This document shows, piece after piece, positions 34,801 through 48,200 of a stretch of DNA of 64,000 nucleotides. The DNA lies in contig ML661885.1 in NCBI GenBank assembly GCA_007570785.1, positions 15,629,966 to 15,693,965 on the forward strand. Reading direction: 5' to 3'. Each line of letters opens with the position of its first letter. The first letter of the stretch is position 1. The stretch comes from Antilocapra americana. Lineage: Eukaryota > Chordata > Mammalia > Artiodactyla > Antilocapridae. A program made the position numbers and the translations under genes. The notes beneath the pieces are model-generated. The model did no database searches and was not told the origin of the DNA. It saw only the letters and a program-made list of their open reading frames with translations.

Positions 34801-36159
34801 CAATATACCATGTTCTGTCTGGAATTTTGACATTACAATCAAAATGAATTAAGTTGAAATGACTTACAATGTACAGATCAAAATAAAGTTACTATAATAT
34901 TATTTTTCTTTTAATTGAATACAACCAACCATTATTAAAACCATGTGTAAGACACTCTATCAGAGGTAAGGTATGAGGGGTGGACACAGTGGAATGTGAG
35001 TCCATCTATCCAAAGGAAAAATTTCCATCCTTCCATTTATCTACTTTCAAAAAAGTTCTATCAAGCAGTGTTTAATTCTAAGCTAATAAAGTAAAAATAG
35101 TGTTGCTTTTGTGATAAATTATATATACACACACACATATAATATGGATCTGTTAGAAAATGATGATATAAATCCTCATCCAATGGTTTAATAACATTTT
35201 TAAACCAGTAAGGTTGTTAAGATTCGCCATTAGTGTCCCTTAAGGCAGGGAAACTCCCTGGAATCTATAAAAAGTAGTTTAAGGTTCAAATCAAGTCAAC
35301 ATACAAAGCTTCGTTTCCAAAGCACTTTAAAGATTTTGTTATAAAAATATTTTTTCCAAATTAACTTTAGGGAAAAGGATTTGATGACAGTTCGAATTCA
35401 CTGTACCTCCTGAGCCAATTAAAAGTTCACTCAGTGTATGAGTTCAAGAATGTGGGCCTGTTGTTTACTATGCAGCAGTGAAATAGGAGGGGGGTGAAAT
35501 GAAACTTACCACATAACAGGTTTATGCAAAAGTCAATCAGTGGTGACACTATAATAGCTATAGCTCACAACCATTTATGGTATCGTTAAAACATTATGTC
35601 TGATATAGTGCTATCATAAAACATGCTTTTTAAAATAAAATATTAAAAAATTAAAATAAAATAAAATATAATCACCTTTTGATATCAATTGAAAGACTAT
35701 ATGAAAGACAAGACACTCTCCTAAATACCCAAATTGATAGTTAACATGCTCATCTGTCAACCAACTTACTGCAGCTTTATTTTTTTCTTCTAGAGAAATG
35801 AAAATTAGGAAGGACAAAAAGAGCACAAGACAATTCTGGTCAAAAAATAAATGTCAAACTTCATTTCCATCAGTGGCTTGGATACTAGGACTGAAAGGTT
35901 TAACTTTTCTTCTAATTCACCATGAGCCTACAATATCCTGTAAAATATTAGACATCCTGTAGACACTGAATATTGGTAGAACAATACATATAGGACTCAG
36001 TGAAAAAGAGTCTCAGCAGAAGCCAAAGGGCTACTCAGGCCAAGCAAAGTGACATCTACCAAAAACAAGGTTAGGGGCATGGACCACTGGTAAACTCCAA
36101 AGGAAACATAGCTGCCCTTCAAGGACAGAGGGAACTGGGAAAATCATGTAGTATTTTAC

Positions 36160-36271
36160 AATACCTATAAATGGAGTATAACTTTTTGAAATTGTGAATC
36201 ACCACATTGCACATCTTCAACTTACATAATATTGCACAGCAACTATACTTCAACAAAGGAAAAAAAAAAAG
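36160..36271 (+). mobile_element. L1 3' end
   Basis: Sense tail: ACCTATAAATGGAGTATAAC, TTGTGAATCACCACATTGCA, CAACTATACTTCAACAAAGG and an A-tract. Confidence 0.8.
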
Positions 36272-38509
36272 TGAACATCATCTACATGGAAACCAGTAAT
36301 GGATGAAACTAGGCAAAGTGTTAGCCTCCTCTAGTCCCTCCCCTGCCTTAGACTATCTGCAGGGCTTCCATCAGAGTGACCAGGCCTGAAACAGAGGTAA
36401 AATGTGGAGGAACATGTCTCAGAAGCAGATCAAGTCCCCAGCCCACCAACCACAAATATTCAAAGGTGCTGGAGTATGAGGAAGACAAGAAGAAATCGCC
36501 GTATACCTCCCTCCCCTATGCATCTTGAGCCAAAACAGATGGCTGGCAGTGGGGGTGACATGAGCTTGTAGTTTTACAGTGAACTGTAGTAAATTTTTCA
36601 AAACTAAAGGTGACCAGAAAAACATGGGATTTTCCAAATATAAAAAGAAATACAAATGAAGGATATGACAGATCATGGGGAAAAGTGGTGGCTGGAGAAA
36701 TAAAATCATCCCATGTTTATACCCTCACTGCACTGAGACTGCCCCCTCCAAAAAGATAACAACATGTAGAAAAAGATAGATAGGAAACTACTGCTTGAGG
36801 ACACGTTTTCAAATTAAATAAAAGTTACAATATACAGACAAAAGGCCTTAAGAAAGAATCATATTTTATATAATCAATCACTAACAAAACAACTTGGATA
36901 TGGCTCTTTAGTTATTTATTCTCTTTCTGGACATAGAAACATTAGAGTTCATAAAACTGTAAATTTCTAAAGGAGAATAATGTATGAATGACATTTTAAA
37001 ATTCATCTTTCTAACTCTAAAAATGCTTCCGACGATTCAAAGCATCAGCAGAAACCAGGAATCTTAAAACCCTAGGCTAAAATAATTAGTGTAACAATAT
37101 TCCACTGCATTCTACTCTGCACAAATCTTCAGGATTGATGGGTGAAATATTTATGCTACAACAAAACAGTTGTTTCTACAAATGTGGCCCTAAAATTTCT
37201 AATATACAATGATAATACTCCAGTGTCACAGATCTTGATTTTGATGAAAGAAAAGTGAATAAAGATAATTTTAGGAAACTACAGAAGTCATCTCCTATGT
37301 TTATTTAAGATTTATTGTTTATGAATCATATCATTTTGCTATCTTTTGTATTCTAAAATGTACACAACTCATCTTGATTCTTACACTGTTGTAGCACTAG
37401 TTCTGGATTTATAACACCACTGACCACAGCAAACTGACATTTTGTTTCTTTCTCTTGGGATTACAAAAAATATTCCACTAAAAATAATGGGTCAGAAATT
37501 CTAATATGTGCAAATTAAATAATGCAGCTTCCTTTGAAATTTGCAAATCTATCATAGTTTTTATGTTAAAATAAGTTTCTTAGTTTGATTTGTAATCACA
37601 TAAACCCAGATGAGATGCTATAATTGTGCATTCTGATAACAATTTCTGCCAGTCTAGAGACTTCTTCTTCTTGAAAGGAGAAGTGATTTGTGTCTCAGAC
37701 TATTCAGATAACTTAAGAAATAAAGAATTCAAAGCTGTTTGTGATACGTTTAAATGGCAAATCTTGATTTGATTTGAATAAATATCCTCATTCCTTAAAA
37801 AAAATGAAATAAGGAAAAATACCATAAGCTATAAAGTAACTTACATAAAAAGCTAGGTATGTTAATTTTTTCATGCCCTTTTGAAAACATGAGGGACCAT
37901 TCAAATGAAAAATTTTAATTCTATACTCCCACCTCTAAAAAAAGTTGAATCAAATTGTTTCCTGCAGAGGTTGAGAAATTCCCTAATGCTGGACTACTAT
38001 TTTACTAATCTCATCAGGGAACTGGTTAACCGCTTGTCTGTTACATATTTTTAATGCTCATCCACTGTGGGACAAAAATGAAGAAAGTGTAAAAAAGGTT
38101 GATGTTTAAAGAAAACTGCTCAATAGATCGTTAAGATAAAGGTCTGTACATTGACGTCTGATAATTAACATCATCACTGTGTCAAGAAAACATGTTTGAT
38201 GAGCACACCTCCCATTCATGGGTTTACTCCACAGCAGCAGGCAGAGATCACACTGTAGCTATTGCCTCCAAGGAGGGGTGAAGACTGCAAAGAGCTGAAG
38301 GGTGGCAATTTAGTACTAGATCTTAGAATATTCCAAACATGCTTGATTCTTGCAGAGTCTGCACACTAGCTCTATCTTTATTAACACGAAAATCAGCATA
38401 TTCTCGGCAAAGCATAAAACAATACTTCTTGATAAATACTACTCTAATAAGTAGAATAAATTGGTAATAAACATTTCTTAACTACACCTTTTTATTTTCT
38501 GGTGAGAGG

Positions 38510-38719
38510 TGCTTCTCTGGTAGTCCAGTAGTAAAGAATCCTGCCACTGCAGGAGACGCAGATTTGATCCCAGGGTCTGGAAGATCCCTTAGAGAAGGAA
38601 ATGGGAACTGACTCCAGTATTCTTGCCTGGAAAATCTCATGAACAGAAGAGAGGAACCTGGCGGGCTAGAGTCCATGAGGTCGCAAAAGAGTTGGACCCA
38701 GCTTAGCAAATAAACAACA
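38510..38719 (+). mobile_element. Bov-tA SINE
   Basis: Sense copy, TGCTTCTCTGGTAGTCCAGT to CAGCTTAGCAAATAAACAAC. Confidence 0.9.
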
Positions 38720-38770
38720 GCAACTACATTTTTAGATGACTTGAGAACAGGTAAATCATCTTAGTTATTT

Positions 38771-38988
38771 GGGTGCTTCTCTGGTGACTCAGATGGTAAA
38801 GAATCCACCTGTAAGGCAGGAGACCTGGGTTTGCTCCCTGGGTCAGGAAGATCCCCTGGAGAAGGGAATGGCAACCTGCTCCAGTATTTGTGCCTGTAGA
38901 ACTCCATGGACAGAGGAGCCTGGCAGGCTACAGTTCATAAGGCCACAAAGAGTTGGACATGACTGAGCAACAAACACTTTCACTTTCC
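38771..38988 (+). mobile_element. Bov-tA SINE
   Basis: Sense copy, GGGTGCTTCTCTGGTGACTC to GACTGAGCAACAAACACTTT. Confidence 0.92.
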
Positions 38989-39613
38989 TAGGTAGTAATA
39001 CAAATTCACTCTGTTATCTATTTATAACTTACAAATTTATAAGTGATAAATAAAAGAAGTTCCCCCAGGAAAAGTACTTAGAATGATGCCTGGCTCACAG
39101 TTACCATTAAAATAAATAATAGATATTATTAGAATAACACATCCCATAATAATGTTAAAAATTAAGATATGACATGATGTATAATTATGAAGAATATTAC
39201 ATTAGGATAATGTCTGTAATTGACTTGCCCTAAAGCTTATTTCCTCAATTCTTTTCATAACTAAAGTCAAGTCCTTTATAACTAAAATATAAACATATAT
39301 TTAACATGCTCAGTCATGTACCAGTGTTTTAGCTGGATGAGTAATCTGTTTTACTCTGCATATAATATGCTTATCACATTAATGCCTCTAAAGGGATAAG
39401 TGAATGAATGAAATCACATTATAGACTAAGCCTCAACTTGTAATTATCTTTTCTCCCTTTTGGAAATTCTATGCTTAGGAAAAGCTTTGAAAATTACATG
39501 GCTTTATTTGGTATACAAAATCTAGCAATGATGTACAGATCTATTTCTAGTATAAAGTCACAGAAAAAAACTGTCTAACAAATGCAACAACAGATGTGTT
39601 CTCAGCATTAAGG

Positions 39614-39665
39614 ATTCTTACTTTAAGTGGTGAGTCTGTATTCTTACTTTAAGTGGTGAGTTTGT
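39614..39665. repeat. 26-bp tandem duplication
   Basis: Two adjacent 26-bp units (39614-39639 and 39640-39665) differ at one base (GTCTGT versus GTTTGT). Confidence 0.95.
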
Positions 39666-40028
39666 ACATGACACAAATCCTAAATCTTTGTTCACTGCTT
39701 TTCTGCTTCATTGACTATGCCAGTGAAGGTCTAAGGAGGCAGCCAATTAATATATAAATTATACATACACACACAGAATTATTTTAGTTTTACATTTCCA
39801 TCAAAACAAAACACTACATAATTTTTAACAGTCAATCACACATCTACCAGAAAAGAAGTTCCTCTCTTTTGTAGTTTGTACTCAGGCTTTGATGCACTCA
39901 CACACACCCATTTACATATGTAAACAAGCTCCATGAAAATCTACAGGCTTTGCAAAGAAATAACCTTTAACAAGGAAAACTTTCTCCAAGGTCAAAGGAA
40001 AATAAGTTATATAGGCACTCTGTCTACC

Positions 40029-40222
40029 CTGATGCTGGGAAAGTTTTAAGGCAAAAGGAGAAGGGAGTGGCAGAGGATGAGACAGTAGATAGCATCACCA
40101 ATTCAATGGACATGAATTTGTGCAAACTCCAAGAGAGAACGGAGGACAGAGGAGCAGGGCAGGCTATGTCCATGGGGTTACAAAGAGTCAGACACGACTT
40201 AGCAACTGAACAACAACAACGC
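40029..40222 (+). mobile_element. BovB 3' end fragment
   Basis: Short BovB tail in sense orientation, from GATGCTGGGAAAG to the CAACTGAACAACAACAAC end, with the typical block GTCAGACACGACTTAGCAAC. Confidence 0.8.
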
Positions 40223-40380
40223 TACCAAAGTCAAACATGAAAAGTCTTCTCCGAAGAGGGCCAAGCAATCCTCCTACTCTTTGTGTATCAGAATTCTGCC
40301 GTATTAACAGTCAGTTCAAAAACCAAGCATCAAAGACAAGACTTAACAAATCTTTCCATTATATATTGGTTTAATTCACA

Positions 40381-40591
40381 TGTGTGTGCTATGTGCTCAG
40401 TCATGTTCGACTCTTTGTGACCCCATGGACTATAGCCCACCAGGTTCCTCGGTCCATGGAAATTTTCCATGTAAGAATACTGGAGTGGGTTGCCATTTCC
40501 TCCTCTGGGGGACCTTCCTGACCCAGGGATTGAACCACATCTCCTGCACTGGCAGGTGGATTCTTTACCACTGAGCCACTAGAGAAGCCCA
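40381..40591 (-). mobile_element. Bov-tA SINE
   Basis: Reverse full-length copy, TGTGTGTGCTATGTGCTCAG to GAGCCACTAGAGAAGCCC. Confidence 0.93.
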
Positions 40592-40639
40592 TGCAATATG
40601 ATACAGCTCACTGAAAGAGAATCTGATAGTTTCTTGTAA

Positions 40640-41218
40640 AGCTTGTATGGACACTTACCATGTGACCCAGGAATTTCACTCTGAGGTATTTTTTTCAAGA
40701 GAACTGGAAACTCTGCACAAAATCTTGTAAATGAATAGTCGCAAACAGCTTTATTCATAATAGCCTCAAGCGGAAAACAACGCAAATGTCCATCAACAGA
40801 TGAACTGATAGTTTGTGGTATACGTCCATGCAATGAACTAGTTCTTAGCAATACAGAGGAACAAACTGCTGATATGCACAACATGGACAATCTCAAAAAC
40901 ATTGCAGTGAATGAAAGAGGCAGGAAACAAAACTGTCTGTTCATGCTGTATGATTCCATTTTTATGAAATTTTAGGCAATATTAATCTAATATTAACCAA
41001 GGATAGCCTGGTTGCCACCAAGCCACAGAGAGATGAGAAAAAGAGGCTACAAAGAGGCAACAGGGAGTTTTTTCACAGTAATAGAAATATTCCCATCTTG
41101 ACTGTGGTTGTAGTTACACAATGGCATACATTTTTCAAAACTCATCAATCTATATAACTGAAATGGGTGTAATTTATCGTGTGTAAATTATACCTCAATG
41201 CAATCAATTAACCAATTA
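40640..41218 (+). mobile_element. Old L1 3' UTR
   Basis: Sense L1M-like tail: CATGTGACCCAGGAATTTCA, AATGTCCATCAACAGATGAA, GATTCCATTTTTATGAAATT and GTAAATTATACCTCAATGCA. Confidence 0.85.
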
Positions 41219-41439
41219 AAAGGCATAGTTATTTGATACACTGATACAACAGCTGGTGACACTGTCATTGCTCATTACCTCTCATAATCATAATTAATCT
41301 CCCAATTAATTTCCAATTAACTATTACCTTAGGAGACTAATCATCTGAATTGATATTGTGTCCAGATGTGACTGTGTACCCTTCCACTTGTCCTGTTCCC
41401 TTCGACCTGGCCATATTCCACACCCCACTCCCATCAATC

Positions 41440-41572
41440 CCATCCTGACGTCGGCTCTGTGAGGACAGAACCCTTGACTGTCACTTACGCTATATCCTCA
41501 GTGCCAAAAAGAGCACCTGGTTCATGGCAGGTGCTCAATAGACTTCAGCTGACTTAATGAATGAACCAATCC
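41440..41572 (+). mobile_element. L2 LINE 3' tail
   Basis: CTGTGAGGACAGAACCCTTG, ATCCTCAGTGCCAAAAAGAG and GCAGGTGCTCAATAGACTTC follow the L2 3' end. Confidence 0.7.
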
Positions 41573-42070
41573 CTTAAACTGTTAGTATTCATTGGGAATA
41601 TCTCCGAGGTCTTTGCCCACTTTTCTTGGTCAGTCTTACCTACGTTTACGGCATCAGTTACATCTGTACATCTCGAATATATGTGTCCTATGCCGTCTTG
41701 CTGATCACCAGAACCACTGACAGAACCAATGCCTACTAGACAGCTGACTCTGGAAATCCCAAAGGCAACTCAAGTTCGCCATGTTTAAAATGGAACTTAT
41801 TAACCTCTTCTAAGTTTATTCAACACATTCATACTAAAAAATAGAACCTTTCCTAAAACATTCATACTATCTTCCTTCTTTACTTTACTCTCAAATTCTT
41901 GGAATGGTCACATCCTTAGAAAGCCTCTAAGTATTCTTCAATGCATTAAATCTAGCTTCCCTCCTGATCAGACCAGTGAAAGTACCCTCACAGAAGTCAG
42001 CACAAGAGATCATTTAATCCTCTTATCTGTACTGTGGACACCTGAACCTCCACCCCACTCCTCTACAACC

Positions 42071-42290
42071 ACTGTGTGCTCATAGCTCAATCGTGTCCAA
42101 CTCTTCATGACCCCATGGACTGTAGCTTGCCAGGCTCCTCTGTCCATGGAATTTTCCAAGCAAGAATACTGGAGTGAGTAGCCATTTCATTCTACAGGGG
42201 ATATTCACAACCCAGGGATCAAACTCGAGTCCGCTGCATCTCCTGCATTGGCAGGCAGATTACTTACCACTGTACCACCTGAGAAGTCCT
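42071..42290 (-). mobile_element. Bov-tA SINE
   Basis: Reverse copy, ACTGTGTGCTCATAGCTCAA to CACCTGAGAAGTCC; the flanks CTACAACC / TTACAACC look like a target duplication. Confidence 0.92.
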
Positions 42291-42529
42291 TACAACCATT
42301 AGCTTTGCTTAATTCAATCTTTGTTATTTTTCTACCGAATTCAAGCAAAGTCACTCGAATTGGTGTTTCTGCTACCAATCTTTTTTTTTTTTGTCTAGTT
42401 CCTCCTCCACATGCCTACAAAATTATCTTTCTAAAATAAAAAACCAATGTCACTATCCTAAAACAGAAGTTGGTGGTCTCTAACAGCTAACTTCAAATTC
42501 TCAGCAACACACACATGTCTTTTCAGCTT

Positions 42530-43075
42530 CCTTGCTGACACTTCCGCTTTGAATTCTAAGCATTTCTCAAACACGTGCCCTTTTATGTCTCGAGTACTCA
42601 CCTCCTTCTGCCTACAATTCCTTTCCTTCTTAGAATTCACCTTAAGATTCTATGTACTTCTTAAAATTTAATCAAAAGTCCATTTGCTATGAATTCTTCC
42701 TAATTCAATCGGTCAGAGCTGTTCATTCCCACCCATTTTTCTTACACAGCTGACCACACCTCCCCTGATCACTTACCATATTACACCTATAATGACATTA
42801 CATGAGGAAGGCATTTCATTATTTCCTGCAGCATATTATAGCATATTACACATTTGCTACAAATATGCAATTTTTTAATTAAATTGTTGCATAATGTTCA
42901 AAAACTGATCCCTGGAAACTGGACTCAACTGTAATAGTGGCCAATTTTCTGTATATTGGTTTTATATTCCTGTCTGACTCCAACTTAACTGTAACACTTC
43001 CTGTGCCCACTGCTTAGTATGCTACCTGGCATGTGTAGGAACTTACTAAATATCTGCGCAGAGTGAATAAATAAA
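42530..43075 (+). mobile_element. Probable L2 LINE 3' region
   Basis: Order of blocks resembles L2: TTTCTCAAACACGTGCCCTT ... TGACCACACCTCCCCTGATC ... CCCACTGCTTAGTATGCTAC and AGTGAATAAATAAAT. Much diverged. Confidence 0.55.
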
Positions 43076-43283
43076 TATTCAATTTATTTATTAACTAAAT
43101 CAATTCCAGTATTCAATAATATTTTACAAATGGATTAACTTCATATCCATCTATTCTTCACATACATACCAAAATTAATGAAAACTATTCTTAATGTACT
43201 ATCTACTAGTTCTAGAATTTCTGAAGTTGTGGACTGTGTATCCTTCCCCAATTGTAGTCCGTGTTTCTTCAAATGTTCTCTAG

Positions 43284-43472
43284 CAGGGGTCCCCAACCTC
43301 TGGGATCTAATGCCTGATGACCTGAGGCGGGGCTAATGTAATAATAATAGAAATAAAATGCACAATAAATGCAATGTGGTTGAATCACCCAGAAACCAGC
43401 CCTTGCCCAATCCATGGCAAAGCTGTCTTCCAGGAAACTGGTCCCTGATGCCAAAAAGGTTGGGAACCACAG
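43284..43472. mobile_element. hAT-Charlie non-autonomous element (MER1-type)
   Basis: Left end CAGGGGTCCCCAACCTCTGG and right end GGTTGGGAACCACAG are inverted repeats of each other. Inside are TAATGCCTGATGACCTGAGG and GGTCCCTGATGCCAAAAAGG. The flanking 8-mers TTCTCTAG / TACTATAG match at 6 of 8, as expected for an old hAT target duplication. Confidence 0.85.
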
Positions 43473-43851
43473 TACTATAGGACTTGATTCTGCACTTTCA
43501 TTGTACTTAAAAAAATACTACTACAGATAAAAGCATTTTTAGAATGCTTTTTCAAACATTTCTTACTTCTAACAGTTAAATCTGCTTTTTGATGAGATTA
43601 TGTGAATACAGAACTTCCCTGAACCTGAAATCTGTCAGGGATTAGAAGAAACTAATAATTCTCTATGTGAACATGAGTAACCTGCATTACTAATAGGATG
43701 TTTTACTTGTGTAGTTCCGCAAATGTGTATTTACATCATAAATTTATATCTCTGAATAAAATCTAAAGTTCCTTGCAGCTCAAAAGAGAACTGACTCGTA
43801 AATGACTCAGACTGAGCTGTCTACACAGAGGAGAGCATGAAAGAAAAAACA

Positions 43852-44056
43852 AGTGAAAGTGTTAGTGGCTCAGTCATGTCCGACTCTTTGCAACCCCATG
43901 GCCTGTAGCCTGCCAGGCTCCTCTGTCCATGGAATTCTCCAGGCAAGAATACTGGGGTGGGTAGCCATTCCCTTCTCCAGGGGATCTTCCTGAGCCAGGG
44001 ATCAAACCTGGGTTGCCTGCACTGCAGGCAGATTCTTTAACATCTGAGCCACCAGG
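43852..44056 (-). mobile_element. Bov-tA SINE
   Basis: Reverse full-length copy, GTGAAAGTGTTAGTGGCTCA to CATCTGAGCCACCAGGG. Confidence 0.93.
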
Positions 44057-44568
44057 GTGGAAGGCATAAATAAATGTATTAATGCAATCTATGATTTATT
44101 AATGCAATCAAAGCAATATCCAGAAGACCACAGATTACCATGAACACTAATTCTACCTTCAGGAATCAGGCTTCAAACACTATATAATAGTTGGATTTAA
44201 AACAAAGATTCGTAAGCAAGAAGCAAAAATGTACTGGCATTTCTGCTGTGTCATAAAATAGTTTGTGTAATGCCTCTTTCGCTATCTCATACTTAACAAG
44301 GCAGTCAATAAATGTCAGTTTCATTTCCTTGTTTACTCATGTATCTTCTAATACCCCTGGTATGTCAGAGTAGTTTTTTTCAGTGTGCATAAATCTTTAC
44401 ATGCAGCATTCCACACACTGCTCTCTTTTTCTCAAGAGTTGTCCTGGATAAGAAGAGAACAATACATTTGAAATTTTAGACACTATCATTCATGAAAAAA
44501 ACCTTCAGCTGTAGCTGAATGCTGAAGAAAGGAAAAGAGACCATTTCAACATGACTTAGAAAAAATAG

Positions 44569-44608
44569 GTGTGTGTGTGTATACATATATATATACACAC
44601 ACACACCA
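44569..44608. repeat. Palindromic TG-TA-CA microsatellite
   Basis: GGTGTGTGTGTGT, then a TA-rich centre, then ACACACACACACC; nearly self-complementary over 40 bp. Confidence 0.92.
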
Positions 44609-45080
44609 GCCTGACATGATGTAGTACCTGTTGGGTACAACAATTAATCTTCTGTTACTAAGTAAAAAATCACATCATTGCTAACCATTTCTAGCAAAAG
44701 GAAATGAAATTCACCTTTAGATGAAAAATAATTTCCTTTTCTTCAACTTGATTGAAGAAATAACTGCTTTTCAAATAATTCCAAATAGAATTCTTGAAAT
44801 CTCTTGCAATACAAACAGAAAAGGCTACAGATATTTCTAGTTGGGGATGACACATAATGGCAACTATTTTTTTCTGCACATCAGTGGCTCATTTCAGATC
44901 CACATCAAAGTCACTGTGTTAGGTCAGCTCTTCTATGTATTACTCTTTCTTTGAAATGTGTTTTATTATGTATATGCTGGTGTATCAAGGCTCAAGAGTA
45001 TGTCTATCCTGATTAGATTCTGCAGTGATTTAGGGTGGAGTTAGTCTTGAATAGTTTATGTTGTAATATTGGACTATTTT

Positions 45081-45287
45081 GCTTCCCTGGTGGTTCAGTG
45101 GTGAAGAAGCTGCCTGCCAATGCATGAGATGCAGGTTCAGTCCCTGAATCAGGAAGATCCCCTAGAGAAGGAAATGGCAACCCACTCCAGTATTCTTGCC
45201 TGGGAAATCCCACGGACGGAGGAGCCTGGCGGGCTACAGTCCATGGGGTACAAAGAGTCGGACACAACCTGGCGACTAGACAACAAA
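45081..45287 (+). mobile_element. Bov-tA SINE
   Basis: Sense copy with a perfect 11-bp target duplication TGGACTATTTT (45070-45080 and 45288-45298). Confidence 0.96.
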
Positions 45288-45299
45288 TGGACTATTTTA

Positions 45300-48200
45300 C
45301 TTGTCTTGCTTGATTCTAACTGTTACTCATCAAACTATGTTTTTATATGCATCAGGATTTCTTTCTTCAAATGTAATATCTTTCTCTAAATAGTTAGAAA
45401 TTTCAGCCAAGTGAGCTGATATGTAATTCTAATGGTTTTTATGAACTACAGTGAAACAAATTGATAGTTTGTGTGCCCTTGAGGTTTTAGCCAAGTATAC
45501 CAAACTCTGAAGAAACCAGACAACAGGTCAGCTTGCAGAAAACAGGGTGCCCATTTGAAGAACAAATCTGAGTTTTAGGGTCACCACAGGAAGACCAGAT
45601 TTCAGGAGAATTCTTTCAATTTCTCCAAGGTCATTGGAAAGTAGAGGCTAAATCCAAGATGGCTTTGTAAGAAATGACTATAAATCAGAGCAAAATTTCT
45701 TGACCCCATGCCAAATCCATAAATGTATTTTGCTCACTGTACTTGGAGTAATTTCTCATCACTTTATACAATGTGTAACAGTGTAGATGAAAATTTGGGC
45801 TCAGAAGTGACATGGTAGGTTATGTTTCGAGGACAAATTAGAAACGGGGAAAACATTTCTAAGTGGAGGAGTAAATGTCCACGCATGATTTCTCTCTCCA
45901 TATTTTCCTATTAGAAATCTACAAAACTTTACTTATACTGGTTTTTAAAAAATGGACCCCTTACTCCAAAAAAACTAGCTGCAAATAGCTTGATTATAAA
46001 TCAGCCTGATTATAAATCAAAAATCTCTGATTATAAATACATGGATTACAAAAAGTGAGGTATAGGGAAAATAAGAAAAAAGAGAAAGGACAAACGTTGA
46101 TTCTCAAGTTGGGCAAGCTCCACTCCCCATATCCCATCTTCAGTGTAAACTGTACTAAGGCCAAACTGTTAAAAAATGTTACATCATATATGCCAAAAAT
46201 AAATATTTAAGAGAAGCCCATAATCATAAAAGAAACCTGTCAAAAAATAAGACATATCAATTGAAATGTATTACGTTTGAACTGTACTTGAAAAGAAAGT
46301 TTTTAATTAAATAGATACTTCTGAGCCTTCTACTGACATTCTCATCTTGCTAAAACTCGCACCAACATCTAAAACTTGATGATAATGAAAAGACACCCCG
46401 CCCAGTAAAACATTCCCTGATTTTTATAAAATAAATTAAATATGGTTTAACTAAGATACTAAGTGTTTTCCTTATACTCTTTATATGAAAAAAACAAATC
46501 TAGTTTTTTATATTTCACTCTGGAGGTTTTAAAAACAACACTACTCACTGGATGATAATAATGAGGAAGGGTACAGACTAAAAGATCAAAATTAAACCCA
46601 TCTAGAAAGGATAATTTACTAAAATAATTCATCTTAATTTCCAGTCTAATTTTTCTAATGACCCAAACAATGAAACTGCTTACAGTTAATTATACAGAGA
46701 TTTCTAATATAATTAGTATGGAAAAACATATTTATGATGCAAAAATTCAGAATAATGTAAATTATAACACAACAAAACAAAATCTACTTCAGCTCAAAAG
46801 CTGATCACCATTTCAAAAATGTCTCCTCCATAATAATTTTCTTTAAAAAGCTGAATGATTTTGAAACATTTTGGCATTATAATTAGAGAGTATCAAGTAC
46901 ATAACAAGGAACCCTGGACACTAAGGTATACCTGTATTTCAAATGAATTTTCATGAAATGCATAGAAGTTAAAGAAGCATTCTAACTGGGCTGGACAAGG
47001 CTTGATGTTCGCAGAACTACTGATATAAAACTTTTTCTTTCCTAAAAAGTAATGAGTCAATAACATTCAAGTTCTAAAAGAAAATTTAAAAATACACTCA
47101 ATAAAACTTCAAAAATTAAATATTCACTTATGATAGAAATCCAAAAGTTTGCATCTAAAATGTGATTAAAAACTTTAGGTTAGCCCAAGCAAGGATAAAA
47201 GAATTACTGACAATATGCAAGTGTTCAGTCATCTTCTGACCTGCGGAGCCAGCTTTATTAATAATAACTTGAGTTATATAATAATTTTAATTATTTTATA
47301 GACTTAAGGGAAAGGATATAAGTTTAATACTTGCATTCTGGTGAGCAAATAAGCTTTTTGTCACTCATAAATTTGAGTTAAAGAGTGGGTAATGAAAAAA
47401 TTTTAAAGTTTAAACAACATAGTTTTCAGTACACTAATATATTTTTCACTTTTAATACAATATAGCTGTCACATACAATGGCTCTGGTAGGCTTAAATCA
47501 AATGTCAATGGGCACAGAAGGCCAGAGAAGAGTTTATACAATATTCAATAAGCAATAATATCTATTCAGTGTACAATAACAAAATTTTAAAAGTACTAAC
47601 CTTGAGACACAGAGAAAGAATTTATTATTTTTAAGTTCCAGAAATAAAAATAACACAATAGCATGGAATCCGTAACAAGCTGGCCCTATCATTTCTAAAC
47701 TATGGTCCAATTAAAACATTTAAGAAATAGAAACAATCTACATGTTTTTTCTAGCAGGTAAATACACCTGAGAAAGTTACCTATAAAGAAATAGGCTTTA
47801 AAACTCTTAACCACAAAGACTCTTCTACTGTGACATTATGAGGATGTGCTGGGCACCTGTCAGGGCATGGAGCCATTTCCCACAGTCTGTTCACCGCACA
47901 GCTGCAGGTTGCAGCTTGTCAGCAACACAATATTTCATATCAACACCAAGCTCGTTTGACCAAAGAAGCACAGTAATGTTTCAAACCATCTGCTTATATT
48001 CATTAGTATGTAAAAAACACCATACACAATTTGGAAATGTTTACTAACTTGTCCATAAATAAGAGTGTATTATCTCAGCATAAACTTTAAAGAAAAAAAA
48101 AAAGGGTCTGAGTAGTCAGCCCAAATATAGGAGTAACAGACTCTACATTTTGACTAAAGCAAAACTATTTTAAAATTATAGCTGCTGTCACTGCCAAGAA

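Noticed and set aside
40579..40959. 126-codon open frame on the minus strand
   Set aside because: Antisense of an old L1 3' UTR joined to SINE sequence.
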